Below are positions 23,419 to 35,662 of a stretch of DNA of 64,000 nt, one piece after another (within the stretch, counting starts at the first letter, position 1; each line of letters opens with the position of its first letter). This stretch comes from Scenedesmus sp. ARA3. Taxonomy: Eukaryota > Chlorophyta > Chlorophyceae > Sphaeropleales > Scenedesmaceae. Made by a program: the position numbers and the translations under genes. Under the pieces are notes generated by a model, which saw only the letters and a program-made list of their open reading frames with translations, was not told where the DNA came from and did no database searches. The stretch covers positions 1 to 64,000 of the forward strand of contig RWJK01001878.1 of assembly GCA_004335835.1 (NCBI GenBank). Direction: 5' to 3'.

Positions 23419-24729
23419 GGCTGCTGCCAGGGCTGCTGGCGGGGTTGCTGCTGTGTTAGCCATGGGCTGCTGCCAGGGCTGGCCATGGCTGCTTGGCATG
23501 TCAAACAGAGCCCCAGCAGGTCTAGCTCTGCACTTGATTCTGATCATTGATACACACCGTCCAACTGACGCTCCTGCCCTGTGGTACAATAGCTGATCTG
23601 TTGCATTCGTGCTGTCTGCTCTGTATACATGTCCTGGCTGCTGCTGCCGCTGCCGCTGCTGGTGTGCTGCAACGTCACCGCAGTCAACCGTGTTACACAC
23701 AACATTTGACCAAATATAACACCCACCCTGTCTCAACCACAGGCCGCACTGCCCGCATCTGCTCCACCAGTTGCGGCTTAGCAGCCTCTGCTGCTGCTGT
23801 CTTGAAAATCTCCGGCCACTGGATTGCTGCAGCCTGCAGCAGCAGCAGCGGTGGCAGCAGTGGGTGCAGTTGAGCGTGAGACATGGCTTGCATACAGCAT
23901 TGGCAGTCAGAGTGTGACCAGTACATGTTTAGCTTGGATAGTGCTCCTGTGATGGCTCTGTTGTGCACACATTGCTTGTGCATTGCTCAGTCCGTTGTCG
24001 CTGCTGCTGATGATGCTGCTGTTGCTGCTCCAGCTTACCTTGAATGCTGACAGGCTGCTCTCTCCTACTGAGTCGCACACCACCCTGCAAGTCATTACAG
24101 TGAGGCCGCAGCACTGTTAGCACAATGTCAGCCTTTCAACAGTGTCGCAGCCTGCTGCTGTGATAGCTCTGTTGTGCACATATTGAAGCAACTTGAGTTT
24201 AATCTGCTGGTACTGCTGACTGGAGAAAGCTGCTGCTGCCCAGAAGGCATGGTTGCAGCTCTCTTTACACCTCCCACGCTACAACCGTGTGGCCACGTGG
24301 CGTGCGCCAGGAGATCAACGCAGAACAGTCAACTGCGGGCTCACTAACAGGTGCTGAGGCAGCTGGTAATGCTCTGTGAAGCAGACTGTAGCAAAGCCCC
24401 GGTGAGCAGATATATTATGTTTTGAATGTGACATAAAGAACCCAATGACAGCAGCAGCTGCTGCAGCTCACCCATCAAAGTCTAATGCTACCACACGCTT
24501 GCCAGCAGATGCTGCAGGTGGCACATGCAGCAAGGCAAGGTGAGTCAGCACATGAAAACGTTTCAAAAGTTTCAAACTGTAAGACCGTGGTTTGTGGACA
24601 ACTACCTGTGACCATCTGGCGCAGTTGCCTTGTTGCTAGCCTTGGCTGTGCTACTGCTGCTGCTGCTGTTGCTGTTCTGCTGCTGCTGCACCCTGTGACT
24701 GCAACTCGACCAGCGCAACGAAACAGCAT
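20661..24729 (-). CDS. HAD-superfamily hydrolase, plastid-targeted
   Basis: Exons found: 24729-24606, 24511-24472, 24084-24039, 23833-23727, 22313-22164, 21694-21515 and 20813-20661. Phases agree except between 23727 and 22313, where one exon of length 3n+1 is missing and was not found; the N gap in this intron may matter. The N-terminus is a transit-peptide-like Arg/Ser/Ala segment. HAD motifs are all visible: motif I VVALDFDG (nucleophile Asp), motif II Thr in YIVTTKQ, motif III Lys in EPKASVLGRL, motif IV acidic pair in YIFVEDKHSTLEK. The end reads WQLYLVDWGYNTPAERQ. The family hydrolyses phosphate esters; the substrate is unknown. The conserved RPVVETG and LAPNRIYPGV segments point to a plant/algal HAD group of undefined function. 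Confidence 0.87.
20878..21058 (-). repeat. HAD gene: two upstream copies of the last exon start
   Basis: Acceptor plus the first ~55 bp of the terminal exon (encoding VTKAP...EAWQLYLVDWG) recur at about 20886-20945 and 20996-21056, upstream in the sense direction of the real acceptor at 20814. Confidence 0.8.
21100..21425 (-). repeat. HAD gene: two downstream copies of the motif III/IV exon end
   Basis: Copies of the end of the exon 21694-21515 (encoding ASVLGRLAAQHADAAGYIFV and EDKHSTLEK plus a GTGAGG donor) lie at about 21099-21200 and 21308-21412. Both remain open and retain the donor. Confidence 0.85.
21740..21972 (-). repeat. HAD gene: two upstream copies of the motif III/IV exon start
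   Basis: Acceptor plus exon start (encoding AHYTEVLLRDMAGI) recur at about 21748-21838 and 21905-21970. Confidence 0.85.
22319..23235 (-). repeat. HAD gene: array of (CTG)n + exon start copies
   Basis: Six (CTG)n-type tracts (sense orientation) alternate with copies of the start of the exon 22313-22164 (encoding LVELFGGVRDSWIADDLAGWL). Copies begin near 22490 (decayed), 22640, 22820 (decayed), 22948 and 23100 in sense order; the real exon begins at 22313. The outermost tract (23099-23232) contains the assembly gap. Confidence 0.88.
23117..23166. other. Assembly gap (50 N) inside CAG repeat
   Basis: Exactly 50 Ns flanked on both sides by CAG repeat. The round number suggests a placeholder gap, so the true repeat length and the copy number in the HAD array are unknown. 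Confidence 0.95.
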
Positions 24730-26978
24730 GTTTAAAGCGTTTATTCTACTTTTACGACAGCTTTTGTTCAGCCGTTCCGCGGTGTGTGGTGTAACCCACT
24801 GGGCGTGCAACGCAAGCACTACACGCGAGGGAGCGAGATCTGGCAGGCTGCGGCATATGCTAAACAAGCTGCGTAATACATATGCTTCAACGAAGCGGCA
24901 TTGCGCTGAATACGTGCCCTGTTATGTGTATGTTAGGGGTCCAAGGCTTCTGGCACTTATCTGTCATCACTGTATATTCAAACACTTGCATTTCTAGTAC
25001 ATCTAGTTGACAGCACACCAGGCTTGCGGCGAGGGTCGGTTTCGCGCGAGTTTATGTATAAACGTGCTGACTTGCAGCAGCTGAGCCACAGAATGAAGCA
25101 TGCTCATTGCAACCAGCTGTTGCTCAGCGCTGATGTTAGCATGGAGCGCTGCAACACACCTTCAGGCCGCAATGCATCATATATGGTGCACCACCCGTGT
25201 ATCTGACATCTGACATTGATTCCTTAATGGTTACAAAGTTTATTCCTATCTTAATCTTTCAGCCATGCTTCTGCCTGCACACATCGTTCGTACTGCACGC
25301 TGCATTGCCAGCAACTGCGGCCACAAGAGACCGGCCGCCACAAGACCACCTCTCATTCGGCAAGCTGCTGTCTGCTGCTGCTGTCTGCTGCCACTTGCAG
25401 CGCATTGAAGGTGTAGAGGGAGTCACTGGCAGCAATACACATAGAACCCTGGTGGTATAGGTGGTGAAGTGAACCAACGCTTTACTCCATGCACATGGCC
25501 AGGGGCACAGCACCCCTGATGCAGATATGCAGCACTCAGCAATAGCACACATGCAGCAGATGATGGTGCTCACTACTGTCCCCTGAACAGCTCACATATT
25601 GGCTGTGGGGCTCTTGCCGTCTGTCGTGCTGCTGCCGATGTTGGCAGTGACAGCAGCCCTTACGCAAGCTGGCAAGACTCGCGATTGAATTAATCTGGTG
25701 GCATGTCAAGCGATTGCTTTGCAGCAACGCACAGACTAACACCATCCTTACGATGTGAGGGATGACGTAACAGCAGCCGAATCACTACTTTGAACAACAC
25801 AGGTCAGCTGTCAGCATCACCATATGTGTGCCATACACGTGTGCTACAGCAGACAGCACTAGCACCAGACACGCTTCCATCATCACCCTGCGATACTTGC
25901 CAAATGATACAACATACTGAGATGCGATATGTATGCATATGCATGCATGCATTCAGAGAGGATTTGAGTCATCAATCATCCAGAAGGGATAGTATGTTTT
26001 CCGTCAAACCAAACACAGCAGAGCAGCAGCAACACTCGCCTGCTCTCACATAAGATTTCAACAAGCCTTCTTCAGGCTTCCATGCACACCGTTTGATATA
26101 CCTTGTTTGAGGCACAGCACCACACCTCAACACAAACGCCTCCTGCTCTCGCAGGCGTTGCTCACACACAATCCTTGCAGTACTTGCATAACACCCAGAG
26201 CCATGTTGCAGCTCTGCCGCCAAAAGACCAACACTGTCTTTGCATCAAACTCCACAGCAACACATCCTGTCTGCCAAGCTGGCATGCTGACCTTCAGCAG
26301 CTGCCACTCAGCAACAAGCCTACCTGGCAAGCTCACAGCTGCACTGCATCCCAGCCACCCTTGAGCTGCCTGTAGCATCCAACTCCATTTCAGCTTTTGT
26401 CCGGACGCATCTTGTCTGCCAAGCTGGCGCATCCTACAGCAAGCGCCAGCGGGCAACAAGCCTATCTCAAGGGCTCATTGCCGCCCCTCATCCCATCATC
26501 CTCAACTCCATGAGCTTCCTGCAGCTCTCGCAACTTCAGCTTCTGACTGCCAAACAGTCCTCTTCTTCCTTTTCTTTTCTTTCTCACCACCTCTGGCGCG
26601 CTGAGTGCTGAAAGCACTCTCTCAACGCATGCCTCACCTTCACGCGGGCACCAGCATCATGATAAAAGTAAAAGCAACGCCAATGCCAGCCATCCTCCAC
26701 AACCCAGCACCCTCGTGCCCTTCCAATCCTCCAGCAGCCCCGCCGCTGCTCTTTCACTGCCAAAACCATGATCACCTTAGCGGCTGCCAGCTACGCCCCG
26801 CCCCGCCTGAGCAAGAAAACCTCCAAGGGGCTAGCAGCTGTTACTTGTTACCTGCCACTTGCCAGCTGCCAGCTGTTGCCAGCCACCAGCTGTGAGCCAC
26901 CAGCTGCAACAGCAGCCTGCGTCTGTCCCCTGCTACTCATTCTTGACAGCAGCCTCGGTTCTTGGCAGCACCAGTCGT
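24730..26978. other. Region between HAD start and septin stop
   Basis: Upstream of the HAD gene and downstream of the septin gene. No gene is supported. From about 26050 to 26978 the + strand is A/C-rich with many short direct repeats, like other 3' flanks. The first ttaca on the + strand (TGTAA in the septin sense) after the stop is at 25231-25235. Confidence 0.5.
25231..25235 (-). terminator. TGTAA poly(A) signal candidate for septin gene
   Basis: Reads TGTAA on the minus strand about 1.75 kb past the septin stop and 500 bp before the HAD start. Confidence 0.25.
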
Positions 26979-27087
26979 TCAGTTGGTGCTTGTGGTGGCC
27001 TTGTAGCGCAGGCCCTTCTCGCGCTCCAGGCTGTTGAGGCGCTCCACCAGCACCTTGTTCTCAGCCATCAGCGTGGACATGGCCTGG

Positions 27088-27184
<97 letters not shown>

Positions 27185-30100
27185 AAAGCACCAGAGATCA
27201 GCCCTTGTTGCACTGGACTCAAAAGCACATCCAGGCCGTGTTCCGTCTGCCCAGGATTAAAATGTTATCACAGCTGGCTATGCATGTGGTGCGACACCAA
27301 GGAAGAATGTATACACAACCATCTTGCACCGGGGTTTTATGCTCTGACAAGGGTTCAGACGCACCTGCTGTGCAGCGTCCAGTGCTGACTTGGCGTTGGA
27401 GTAGTCATCGTACTCCAGGTAGGCTGAGCAGGCCAGCTCATCCTGTGAGTTTACAAGGTAAAAGACAGCAAGTGCAGAGGTGTCATGTGATAGGCAGGCG
27501 ACGGAGCAGGACAGACAGCAGAGAGCAAGAAGAGTGCACGGCGCGGGGTTTTACTCAAGCAGCAGCACTTCACGCAGGAGGAGCTGTCAAGCACCGAGCA
27601 TCAAGCACACACTGCCGTTCACTGCCGACCCTGCTGACAAAAAGGCGCATGCACACTCAGTGCACTTATGCCATGCTTGCTTGGCAAAGCAGCCGCACCT
27701 GCACGATCAGGGGCAGCTGGTTGCCGGCCTCCTCGTACTGCTCGCAGAACTCCACGTAACGCTTGTAGGACTGGTCCAGCATGGCGTACAGGCTGTCCAC
27801 GCGGTCACCGAGCAGCAGGCGCTTCAGCACGATGAGGTCGGAGTGCTCGCGGTTGAGTGCGTAGGCCTGGCCCCACTTGTACTGACGCACGGGCTGCTCC
27901 ACCTTCTCGGAGTTGGCCTGCAGGCCCAGCTGCGAGAGCAGCAAGGCGTCCTCCACCTGTCGGGGAAAAGTTTGAAATGTGTTACAAATGTGTCACAAGG
28001 GGCAGGGCGGGCGGGGAAGTGGGTCAGGCAGGTGGCAGGCAAGGGCGATGGCCAGCTGATGCTACATGCGGGGTACTGCTGGCATCAGGATCAGCGCAGA
28101 TTGGTTGGCCGGAACAATCTGTTGCTGTTGTTCAAGCTGCCACTGGCAGCATTCAATGAGAGCCTCACCGGCTCGTGCTTGTTGTTGAGGTGATGGTGGC
28201 CACAACGCAACAAGTTAGCCAGCCAGCCAGTCAGCCACACAACACATCAACAAACCCTGCTGCTGCATATAGACCCTCACCGGCTCGTGCTGATCGGAGG
28301 TGATGATGGCCAGGGGCATCATGACATCCTTGAGGCCCAGCCATTACCAAACACAGTCTACAGTCATAACCGTCACTGACAACATTCAACAGCCTCACCG
28401 GCTCGTGCTTGTTGGAGGTGATGATGGCCAGGGGCATCATGTCGTCCTTGAGGCCCAGCGCGTTCATGACGCACTCATCGAACGCAAACTTGTTGAAGTC
28501 CAGGGGCGCCAGCGTTTTGCTGTGCACGTACTTGAAGGGTGCGGCCAGGCGCGTGCGGATCTGCGGGGTTGTGGACAGCAGTGCACGCAGCAGGGTTGAG
28601 ACCATCAGTAGGTAATCAATTTGTTGAAGTCCAGCGGCGCCAGCGTCTTGCTATGCACGCTGTCGCAACATGCGTATGAGCAGCTATCGCACAAGCAGCA
28701 GCTTGCTAGTCCCCGAGTAAGGCCAGGACGCGCAAGTGGTACTAGCGCTGCAGCCGAACCTCCAGTACAGCACCCGGTACAGGCACTACTACCGTTACTT
28801 ATAACACCAAGATAACAGCCGCTCACCTCCTGCCTGAATGTTGCCAGCTCCTCGTCAGTCATGGTGTCAGCCTTGGCCACCACGGGGATGACCGTCACCT
28901 GGCCACAGCAGCACGAGGCAGAAGCAGGCAAGGCAAAATGATTCAGTACACGGGCATTTGAACCTCGTAAGCACTGCAGAGCATGCCTGACGTAAGCATT
29001 GCACAGCACAGGGGCTGCATAAGGCAATGGCTGCCACCAGCTCCACTTTGGCCCAGGGCAGTTTAATTGATTTACAGGGTCTGTCAATGCTACAAGCACC
29101 ATACATTCCTCCACAGACTTACCACGCGCACCACATCAGCATGTTGCAAAGTAACAGTTGTTACTAACGCTCACCAGCTGGCTCAGCGCGCTCATCATGA
29201 TGAGGTCCACCTTCTTCACGCGGTGCGGGGTCAGGAAGTACACGCAGGCCGTGATGCTGTTCTGCAGCTGGCCGCACATCGCGCTCTCAGTCAACGCACG
29301 GCCGCCTGCCAGCAGCTCGTAATCCTGCAGGGCGATTACGCAGCAGAATTCAGTAAAGAGGTTGCAGGGTTTGCTTTTTGACATACAAGAGTGCTGGAAT
29401 AAGGTCAGGTTCCCAGTGCTAGCCAGCAGGCTGCACTCCTGGGAACATAACATGTTCAGAGGCAGACTGGCAGGATCAACTTCACAAACAACATGCTACT
29501 GTGAACAGCCAACTTCACTCCACCCACCTTGGCAAGCCCAGCCAGGCTTAATCCACTCCCAAGTTCACACTCAAGTTCACACTCAAGTTCACACTCAAGT
29601 TCACACCCCAAACAGCGGCTGTTAAACCCACCTTTGCACGCTGCGCGAGGATGAAGGTGACCATAATGCGCAGGAAGCGCACCAGGTTGATGTCATCAGC
29701 CCAGCCTGGCATGTCTTGCACGGTCACGTGCAGCCTCCTGCCGGCCTCGCGCACCTCCATGGGCTCCAGCACGGTCTTCAGGCGGTCGGGGTCGCTCTGT
29801 TGCGGCAGCAGCAGCAGCAGCAGCAGCAGTTCAGTACAAGGCCACCAGAGGGATAAAGGTGTATGACAGCTTTTAGGCTGGGCGTCTGCCGTGCTTGGAC
29901 CTATGCTTTTCATTGTCCAAGCACAAGTATAGGAGCTGAGTATGCAGGATATTACAACTAAATGTTGCAATACCGTAGTAACAATGTAACAACATAAATG
30001 ACAGGGCGGCTCACCTGGAAGTCGGCCAGGCTGGTGCTGCTGCCGTCGTGCGTCTTGCCGGTGGTGGTGTAGCTGCTGACCAGGTTGTTGATGAAGGTGG

Positions 30101-31678
30101 TCTTGCCCAGGCCGCTCTCACCTGTCAGTTTGAATTCAAACAGCCAAATAACAGATCGGGTGAGTACAGGTGATTACGGTGAGTCTGACCGAGTTGTTGA
30201 TGAAGTTGCATGATGATGGCCATCGAGACCAGAAACACATGTTGCAGGCATACACAGGGCGATGCAGAACAAAGGCGAGAAGTTACCCCTCAGGCAGGCG
30301 TTTGCTCAAATGTTCACGGTGCCTTTCACTCACCGACCACCATGAAGTTCACGTAGCTGTCCAGCAGCCTCACAGGCACGCGGGGGCGCGTCTGCCACGC
30401 AGCGCGGGCGTCCTCGGCACGCATGCGGGACAGTTTGGTCGGCTCGGGCACTGGCTGCAGCGCTGCCTTGCCTGATGTCTTCTTGGGGCTTGCAGTGGGG
30501 GCAGGTGCAGCAGCAGTGGCTGCTGCTGCTGCTGCTGCCGCCGCCTCCTTGCTGGCTGCCTCAAAGGCAGCAGCTGCTGCTGCTGCTGCCTCGCGCTGTG
30601 CTGCCTCCTGAGCAGCAGCCTTGGCCACTGCAGACTTCTCAGCTGCCTTGGCTGCTGCCTCAGCTGCCAGGGGCAGGGGCACAGGTGCTGCTGTGGCATC
30701 TGCCTTGGGAGAGGCGGCTGCTGGCGCTGCTGGCGCTGCTGGGGTAGAGGTCTCCACTGGCTTGGGTGCTGCTGGCGCCTCCTTGGGAGCGCTGCTGCTG
30801 CTGCTGCTTGCTGGCGCCTGGAAGCTCACCTCCTTGACTGATGCTGCTGCTGCTGCTGCTGCTGCTGCCGGTGCAGCAGGTGCAGCAGGGGCCGGGGTCA
30901 CCACTGGGGCAGCCACAGGCGCTGCCAGTGCCATCACAGGTGTGGCAGCCACAGGCGCTGCAGGTGCAGGGCTGCTGCTGCTGCTGCTGGCCGCTGGCTT
31001 GGGTGCTGCAGGCTTCTCCTCGGTTTTCTTTGCCTCCTCCTTCTTGGGTGCATCTGGCTGCTGCTTCTGCTGCTCTGCTGGTGGCTTGGCACTGGCGGGG
31101 GCTGCTGCTGCTTCAGGGGCCTTGCTGGCGGCGGGTGCTGCAGGCTTAGCAGACACAGGTGCTGCTGCTGCTGGCTTGGCGGGCTCTGGAGCCTTCTTCA
31201 GGGGCTCATCGTTCTTCTTGGCATCTTTGGCGGGCTCGGCTGCGGGCTTGGCAGCGGGCTGCTGCTGCTTCTTGGGGTCGGACAGCAGCAGCGCCTTCTT
31301 GGGGTCCACTGCGGGCGCAGCGGGCTTGCTGACGTCCTGCTTGAGGACCATGCCGCCCTCAACCTCGGTTTTCTCTGCGGTATCCAAGACAAATGAAGCG
31401 CAGGGCGCGGCGGAGCAGGTGCGGGCGCGTCAGCGCGGGAGTCAAGCCGCGAGGGGAATTATCCCAAATGCACTTTACTGACGCTGCTACACCGCCACAA
31501 AACGGAACAATCAAAACGTAGATGCTGTTTAAAAGTTCTTTGATCATGCTGTTTCGGTGCGCTAGAGATACGTGCGTCGCTGCGCGGATGTCAGCTCAGG
31601 CGACTCACTGCTCTTAGAAGCCTTGTCCTTCTTCAAGGACAGGTTGAACAGGCTCAAGCCCTTGGTTGCGGGAGCCAT
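26979..31678 (-). CDS. Septin GTPase with long Ala/Pro/Lys-rich N-terminus
   Basis: Ten exons: 31678-31609, 31374-30334, 30121-30015, 29796-29632, 29324-29175, 28898-28827, 28560-28399, 27956-27699, 27442-27365 and 27083-26979. All phases agree; 735 residues. Residues ~25-360 are low-complexity Ala/Pro/Lys/Ser. The GTPase domain follows: P-loop GESGLGKTTF (371-380), G3 DMPGWADD (from 434), G4 AKAD (519-522), then LAIITSNKHEP, typical of septins. The C-terminal part (ENKVLVERLNSLEREKG) is a short coiled coil. Septins polymerise into filaments and rings at membranes and division sites; green algae have one or few, land plants none. Usual septins are 350-500 residues, so the N-terminus is exceptional. 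Exon 7 has partial copies in its flanking introns, and the last intron ends in a long (CTG)n tract. Confidence 0.93.
27091..27181 (-). repeat. (CTG)30 tract at septin last 3' splice site
   Basis: About 30 uninterrupted CAG units on the + strand, CTG in the septin sense. The acceptor AG of the last exon lies only a few bases downstream (27084). No other AG occurs between the tract and the exon. Confidence 0.95.
28165..28350 (-). repeat. Septin: downstream copies of exon 7 end plus donor
   Basis: The end of exon 7 (encoding LKDDMMPLAIITSNKHEP with GTGAGG donor) recurs at about 28277-28345 (ITSDQHEP) and, shorter and decayed, at 28165-28205. Confidence 0.8.
28608..28668 (-). repeat. Septin: upstream copy of exon 7 internal segment
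   Basis: A segment encoding SKTLAPLDFNK, part of exon 7, recurs about 100 bp upstream of its acceptor in the sense direction, without an intact acceptor. Confidence 0.65.
29557..29609 (-). repeat. 12-bp minisatellite near septin exon 4 donor
   Basis: Four to five units of TTCACACTCAAG on the + strand, beginning about 20 bp past the exon 4 donor. The same unit, with C/T variation, recurs in the Trf4 gene at 35162-35340. Confidence 0.85.
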
Positions 31679-32778
31679 TGCGTTGGGAGACGTCAAGCTG
31701 TGCTGCGTCCTTTGTGCTGCGAGGGCTCGCGATATCTGCTGCTGTGCGTGGCACAAGGGGCAACGTACAAGAATGCTTATCAACGTTGCTGTTTAGTGTG
31801 CCTTGGGCACTCTCGATGCAACTCATGCGCAGGCGTAGCTACATACCAGTGTGATCGCAGTGCTCGGCTTGCAGATAACGAGGACCCGAGCCGAGTAAGT
31901 AACAATGCTGCCCATACGCGGTTTGGAGAGTAGCTATAGTATTTGGATCGCCTTTATTTATTTTTGGTGTGGGATGGGCATCCCTTCCCCCTGCGCCATC
32001 CCGTTCTGTGTGCAGTCGTCGTCACATCGGCTGGAACCAGCTGTTTCTTGCCCAAACGTTTCCATCTGTGGCTTATACCAGCTCTTACGAAATGAAATGC
32101 GGCACGCGCTTGCCACTTGGGCACAACGCAGCACGGTCAACGCTGTGCACGCCACGTGAGCCCACGCGTCAGGCTGGCCTGCATTCTGCTGATCTGGTCC
32201 AATCGAACCCAAGCACGTTGACGCAGTATGATCACAAACAACGGCTTTACGTTTTGACGTGGTGCATGGAGCGCCGCAGTTGCCTTCCCATCAGGTAGCA
32301 TGCACGTGGCACATCATACAAGGCGGGTGGGTAACCCCCACCTGCTGCCTGGTGAAGGCGGTGAGGGGGTCTGGGTGGTCTACCCCTCACCAATAGAGAG
32401 GCAATAACAGTCGTAGTTTCTGCTCCGTACGGGGCGCGGTTGCCGATGCCGATGACAAGGTATGGCTAACAAGCAGACGATTAATATTATTATCACACAA
32501 AGCGGTGTCCTGCTTAACGCGTACAGCCAACGCGTACAGCCAACATACAAACGCGGTTCACCACGCTGCACCAAGCAGCCAAGCTGCCACATTGCGCCAC
32601 GAAGCCTCCAAGCCAACAACCCAGCAGATCAAGCCAGGCGCGCCGGCACATGCCTCATCGCCTCGTTGCCTGCTGTCCTGCAGGAGTGCAGCGCAATATG
32701 CTGCATTGTGCTGCTGCAATGCGTGTTCCCTGCAATTTTTTTATACAGCGCGCAGGGCGCCACATCAACGCATCATCG
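31679..32778. other. Region between septin start and Trf4 stop
   Basis: About 1.1 kb with no supportable gene. It must hold the septin promoter and the end of the Trf4 transcript. Two inverted repeats lie close together at 32326-32391 (see separate entry). Confidence 0.5.
32326..32391. other. Pair of G/C-rich hairpins
   Basis: A stem GGTGGG/CCCACC (32326-32331 with 32337-32342) is followed by a perfect 9-bp stem GGTGAGGGG/CCCCTCACC (32360-32368 with 32383-32391, 14-nt loop). They lie between the septin start and the Trf4 stop. They could be a structured RNA or a transcript-end structure; no known family is recognised. Confidence 0.4.
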
Positions 32779-35604
32779 TCAACTGCTGCTGCCCTTCCGC
32801 TTGCGGCTGGATCTGCTGGGCTGCTGCTCGCTGTACATGCTGTCTATGTATGTCTCCAGCTCGTCCCCATCTCCATACCCCTCCCCTTCCAGTGGCGGCA
32901 GCTGCAAGTGCTCGTCAGGGGGCGTGTCCTACAAGCAGCATTCAGAGGGAAGCAGCAGGTTTGTGCACATGAGCGTCACAGCAACACCTCCAGAGCGTGC
33001 AAGGCAGCCGGCCCCACCCCCAGCCAGTGAGTAACTGAGTGACTACCCAAGCAGCTCTGCAGCTCCTGGGTAGGCTAAGGCTAAGAAGGCGTGTGTGGCC
33101 AGCGGCGGCGCCCCTGGGCTCCACACCTCTACCCGACCCCCAGCCACCAAGTCTCACGACTTCGATGCATGCAGCAGCTGGCAACAGCGCTGCAGACAGC
33201 AAAACCGCTGTCGACATAGTCTGGCTGCTCGATGCATGCAGCAGCTGCAGCAGAACCCTCTAATAACACACCTTTGGCTCGATGCATGCAGCAGCTGGCA
33301 ACCACGCTGCAGACAGCACCACCGCCCCTCAACACAGCCACACCACCAACATCTGAACAGCACTGGCGCCCCAAACCATGCAGCAGCACCGTGACACACT
33401 GCCACATCCACTCACCACGAAGCGGCCGCCCTGATGCACCACAAAGTACTCGTCCATCAAGCCTCCAGCGCCAGCAGCAGCAGCGCCCCAGCCGCCGCGT
33501 CGGTGGCCTTGCCTGTCTAGGGCCCTGGCCACGTCAAACAGACCCTCCAAGTAATTGGTGCATGCAGCAGCTAGCAACAGCGCTGCAGACAGCAGAACCG
33601 CCCCTCAACAAAGCCAAGCAATGAACACGCAATCAGCACTGCCGCCCGAAACCACGCAGCACACACTCCCACATCCACCCACCACAAAGCGGCCGCCCTG
33701 CTGCACCACAAAGTACTCGTCCATCAAGCCTCCAGCACCAGCAGCAGCAGCGCCCCAGCCGCCGCGCCGGTGGCCCTGCCGGTCTAGGGCCCTCGCCACA
33801 TCAAACAGACCTTCCAGGTAATTGATGCGGCCGCTGCTGCTGCCCCTGCTGGATTGTGCGAGGGACTCCAGCCGCCGCGCTGCTTTGCTGAAGGCCATCT
33901 GCACAGCGATGATGCGGTAGCTGCCAGAGGCCACGTCGCGGCCTGCAGCAGCAGCAGCAGCAGCAGGGCAGCCAGTGGTTGGTACGCAGCTCTGTGAGAG
34001 TCCATTGGAAAAACAATTTTAACGGTGTCATCATGGCAGGGGTGCAGCAGCCGCTGAAGTGGCTGTCACTGGGTGAATCAATGCAGCCGCGCCAAGCTGT
34101 CCCTTAGGAGCAACGGTTGTATAGTTGCAAGAGCGTAACATACAGGGCAGATACTCACCTGTGAGTGGGGCTTCTAGGATGCACCGCCCAGAGCTGTTCT
34201 TAGGTGGGGCGACAGCTGCACAAAATACATCCATAATACGAAGTTATCATGAGGTAGTTGCAAGGGTTCATGCTCACCTGTGAGGGGGTCTTCCAGTATG
34301 AGCCGCCCTGAGCTGTCGCCTAGGTGCGACAGCTGTGAGCGCGCCACACAGCCGCCCAGCTGCACCGACACAGCGTCCTGCAAGCAACATACATGACCAG
34401 ACATGAATGGCACACGATGTCTGGTGTCCTTGTTTAAAATCAAAGACAGCATGCAGAAGATAGCCTCCCGACAGGACACCGCAGCGACCAGTTTTGCGTC
34501 TTTCTGACCATTTGTGTTTGATTGATTTGAGACATTGTGTTTGAGTACAGGGTGTCAGCTAGGCCCCCTCAGGCTCCGTCCCTCACTCTGTGCTACAAAA
34601 TCTTGGCTGTCTGAATTGTCACTACAAAACATCACAATAGGCAGCATGGCAGCTACATTGCGCACTATCTGTTGCAGCATGGTATGCACAGCACAATGCA
34701 CTTCACTTGATCACATGATGGCTTTGCCACACAGCGTGAAGACCATAGATGGGCAGCTGCTGCTCGTGGGGGACTGCCAAAGCAGCAAGCTCAAGCACAG
34801 CAGCAGGAAACGATGCCCTGTTGCTTTTATTACAGCATCTTATCAATACTACTTGTAACACGCTTCTTCTGCCTCACTGCTGAGCAAGCTGACGTTCTTA
34901 TGCTCACCCTGTGCACGTCAAAGTCGTCCCCGAAGCGCACCAGGAAGCTGTACAGCGTCTCCCCTAGGTCAAACACGTCATTGCCGTCCTGTCAGCAGCA
35001 GCAGCAGCAGCAGCAGATCAGCAGCAGCAGCAGATCAGCAGCAGCATAGCGCAGCTGATGGATGCCAGACAGCTGTGTTAAATGGCGCTGCCGTACAGTT
35101 CCGACATACAGCTGCTCACAAGTGTACACCTGCAGCCAGCCTGGCTCTTGCGCTGAAATCAGATGTTCACACCCAGGTTCACACCCAGATTCACACCCAA
35201 ACTCACCCGCAGCTCGTCCATGATGTGTGCCAGCACCATGTTGGTGAGAGCAAAGCTGCTGATGCCGCATTACACCCTGCTGCAAGAGTTCACACCCAAG
35301 TTCACACTCAACTTCACACCCTACTTCACACCCATTCTCACCCGCAGCTCGTCCATGATGTGTGCCAGCACCATGTTGGTCAGCGCAAAGCTGCTGATGC
35401 CGCCATTGGCCACCTCGTTGAGCCCGCAGCTGCGCAGGTACACCTTGAGCACCAGCACCAGCGGAGCTAGGGAAGGGTACAGGCCAATCTGCACATAGCA
35501 GCAGCAGCAAGATGCATGAGGACGTGAGGCGAAAGCAACGAGCATGTGTACACCGTGAGCACCAGCACCAACGAAGCTAGCGGAGGGTACAGGCCGATCT
35601 GCAC

Positions 35605-35662
<58 letters not shown>

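Noticed and set aside
23338..23536. Candidate for the missing HAD exon (Ala/Pro-rich, minus strand)
   Set aside because: The acceptor near 23524 fits the phase but the sequence is repeat-derived and no in-phase donor was convincing.
27034..27759. Long + strand open frame of 241 residues with poly-Ser
   Set aside because: It is antisense to septin exons 8-10 and owes its length to the CAG repeat; the opposite strand has consistent septin exons.
30621..31481. Long + strand Ala/Gly-rich open frame
   Set aside because: Antisense shadow of the low-complexity septin exon 2, which is in phase with the GTPase domain.
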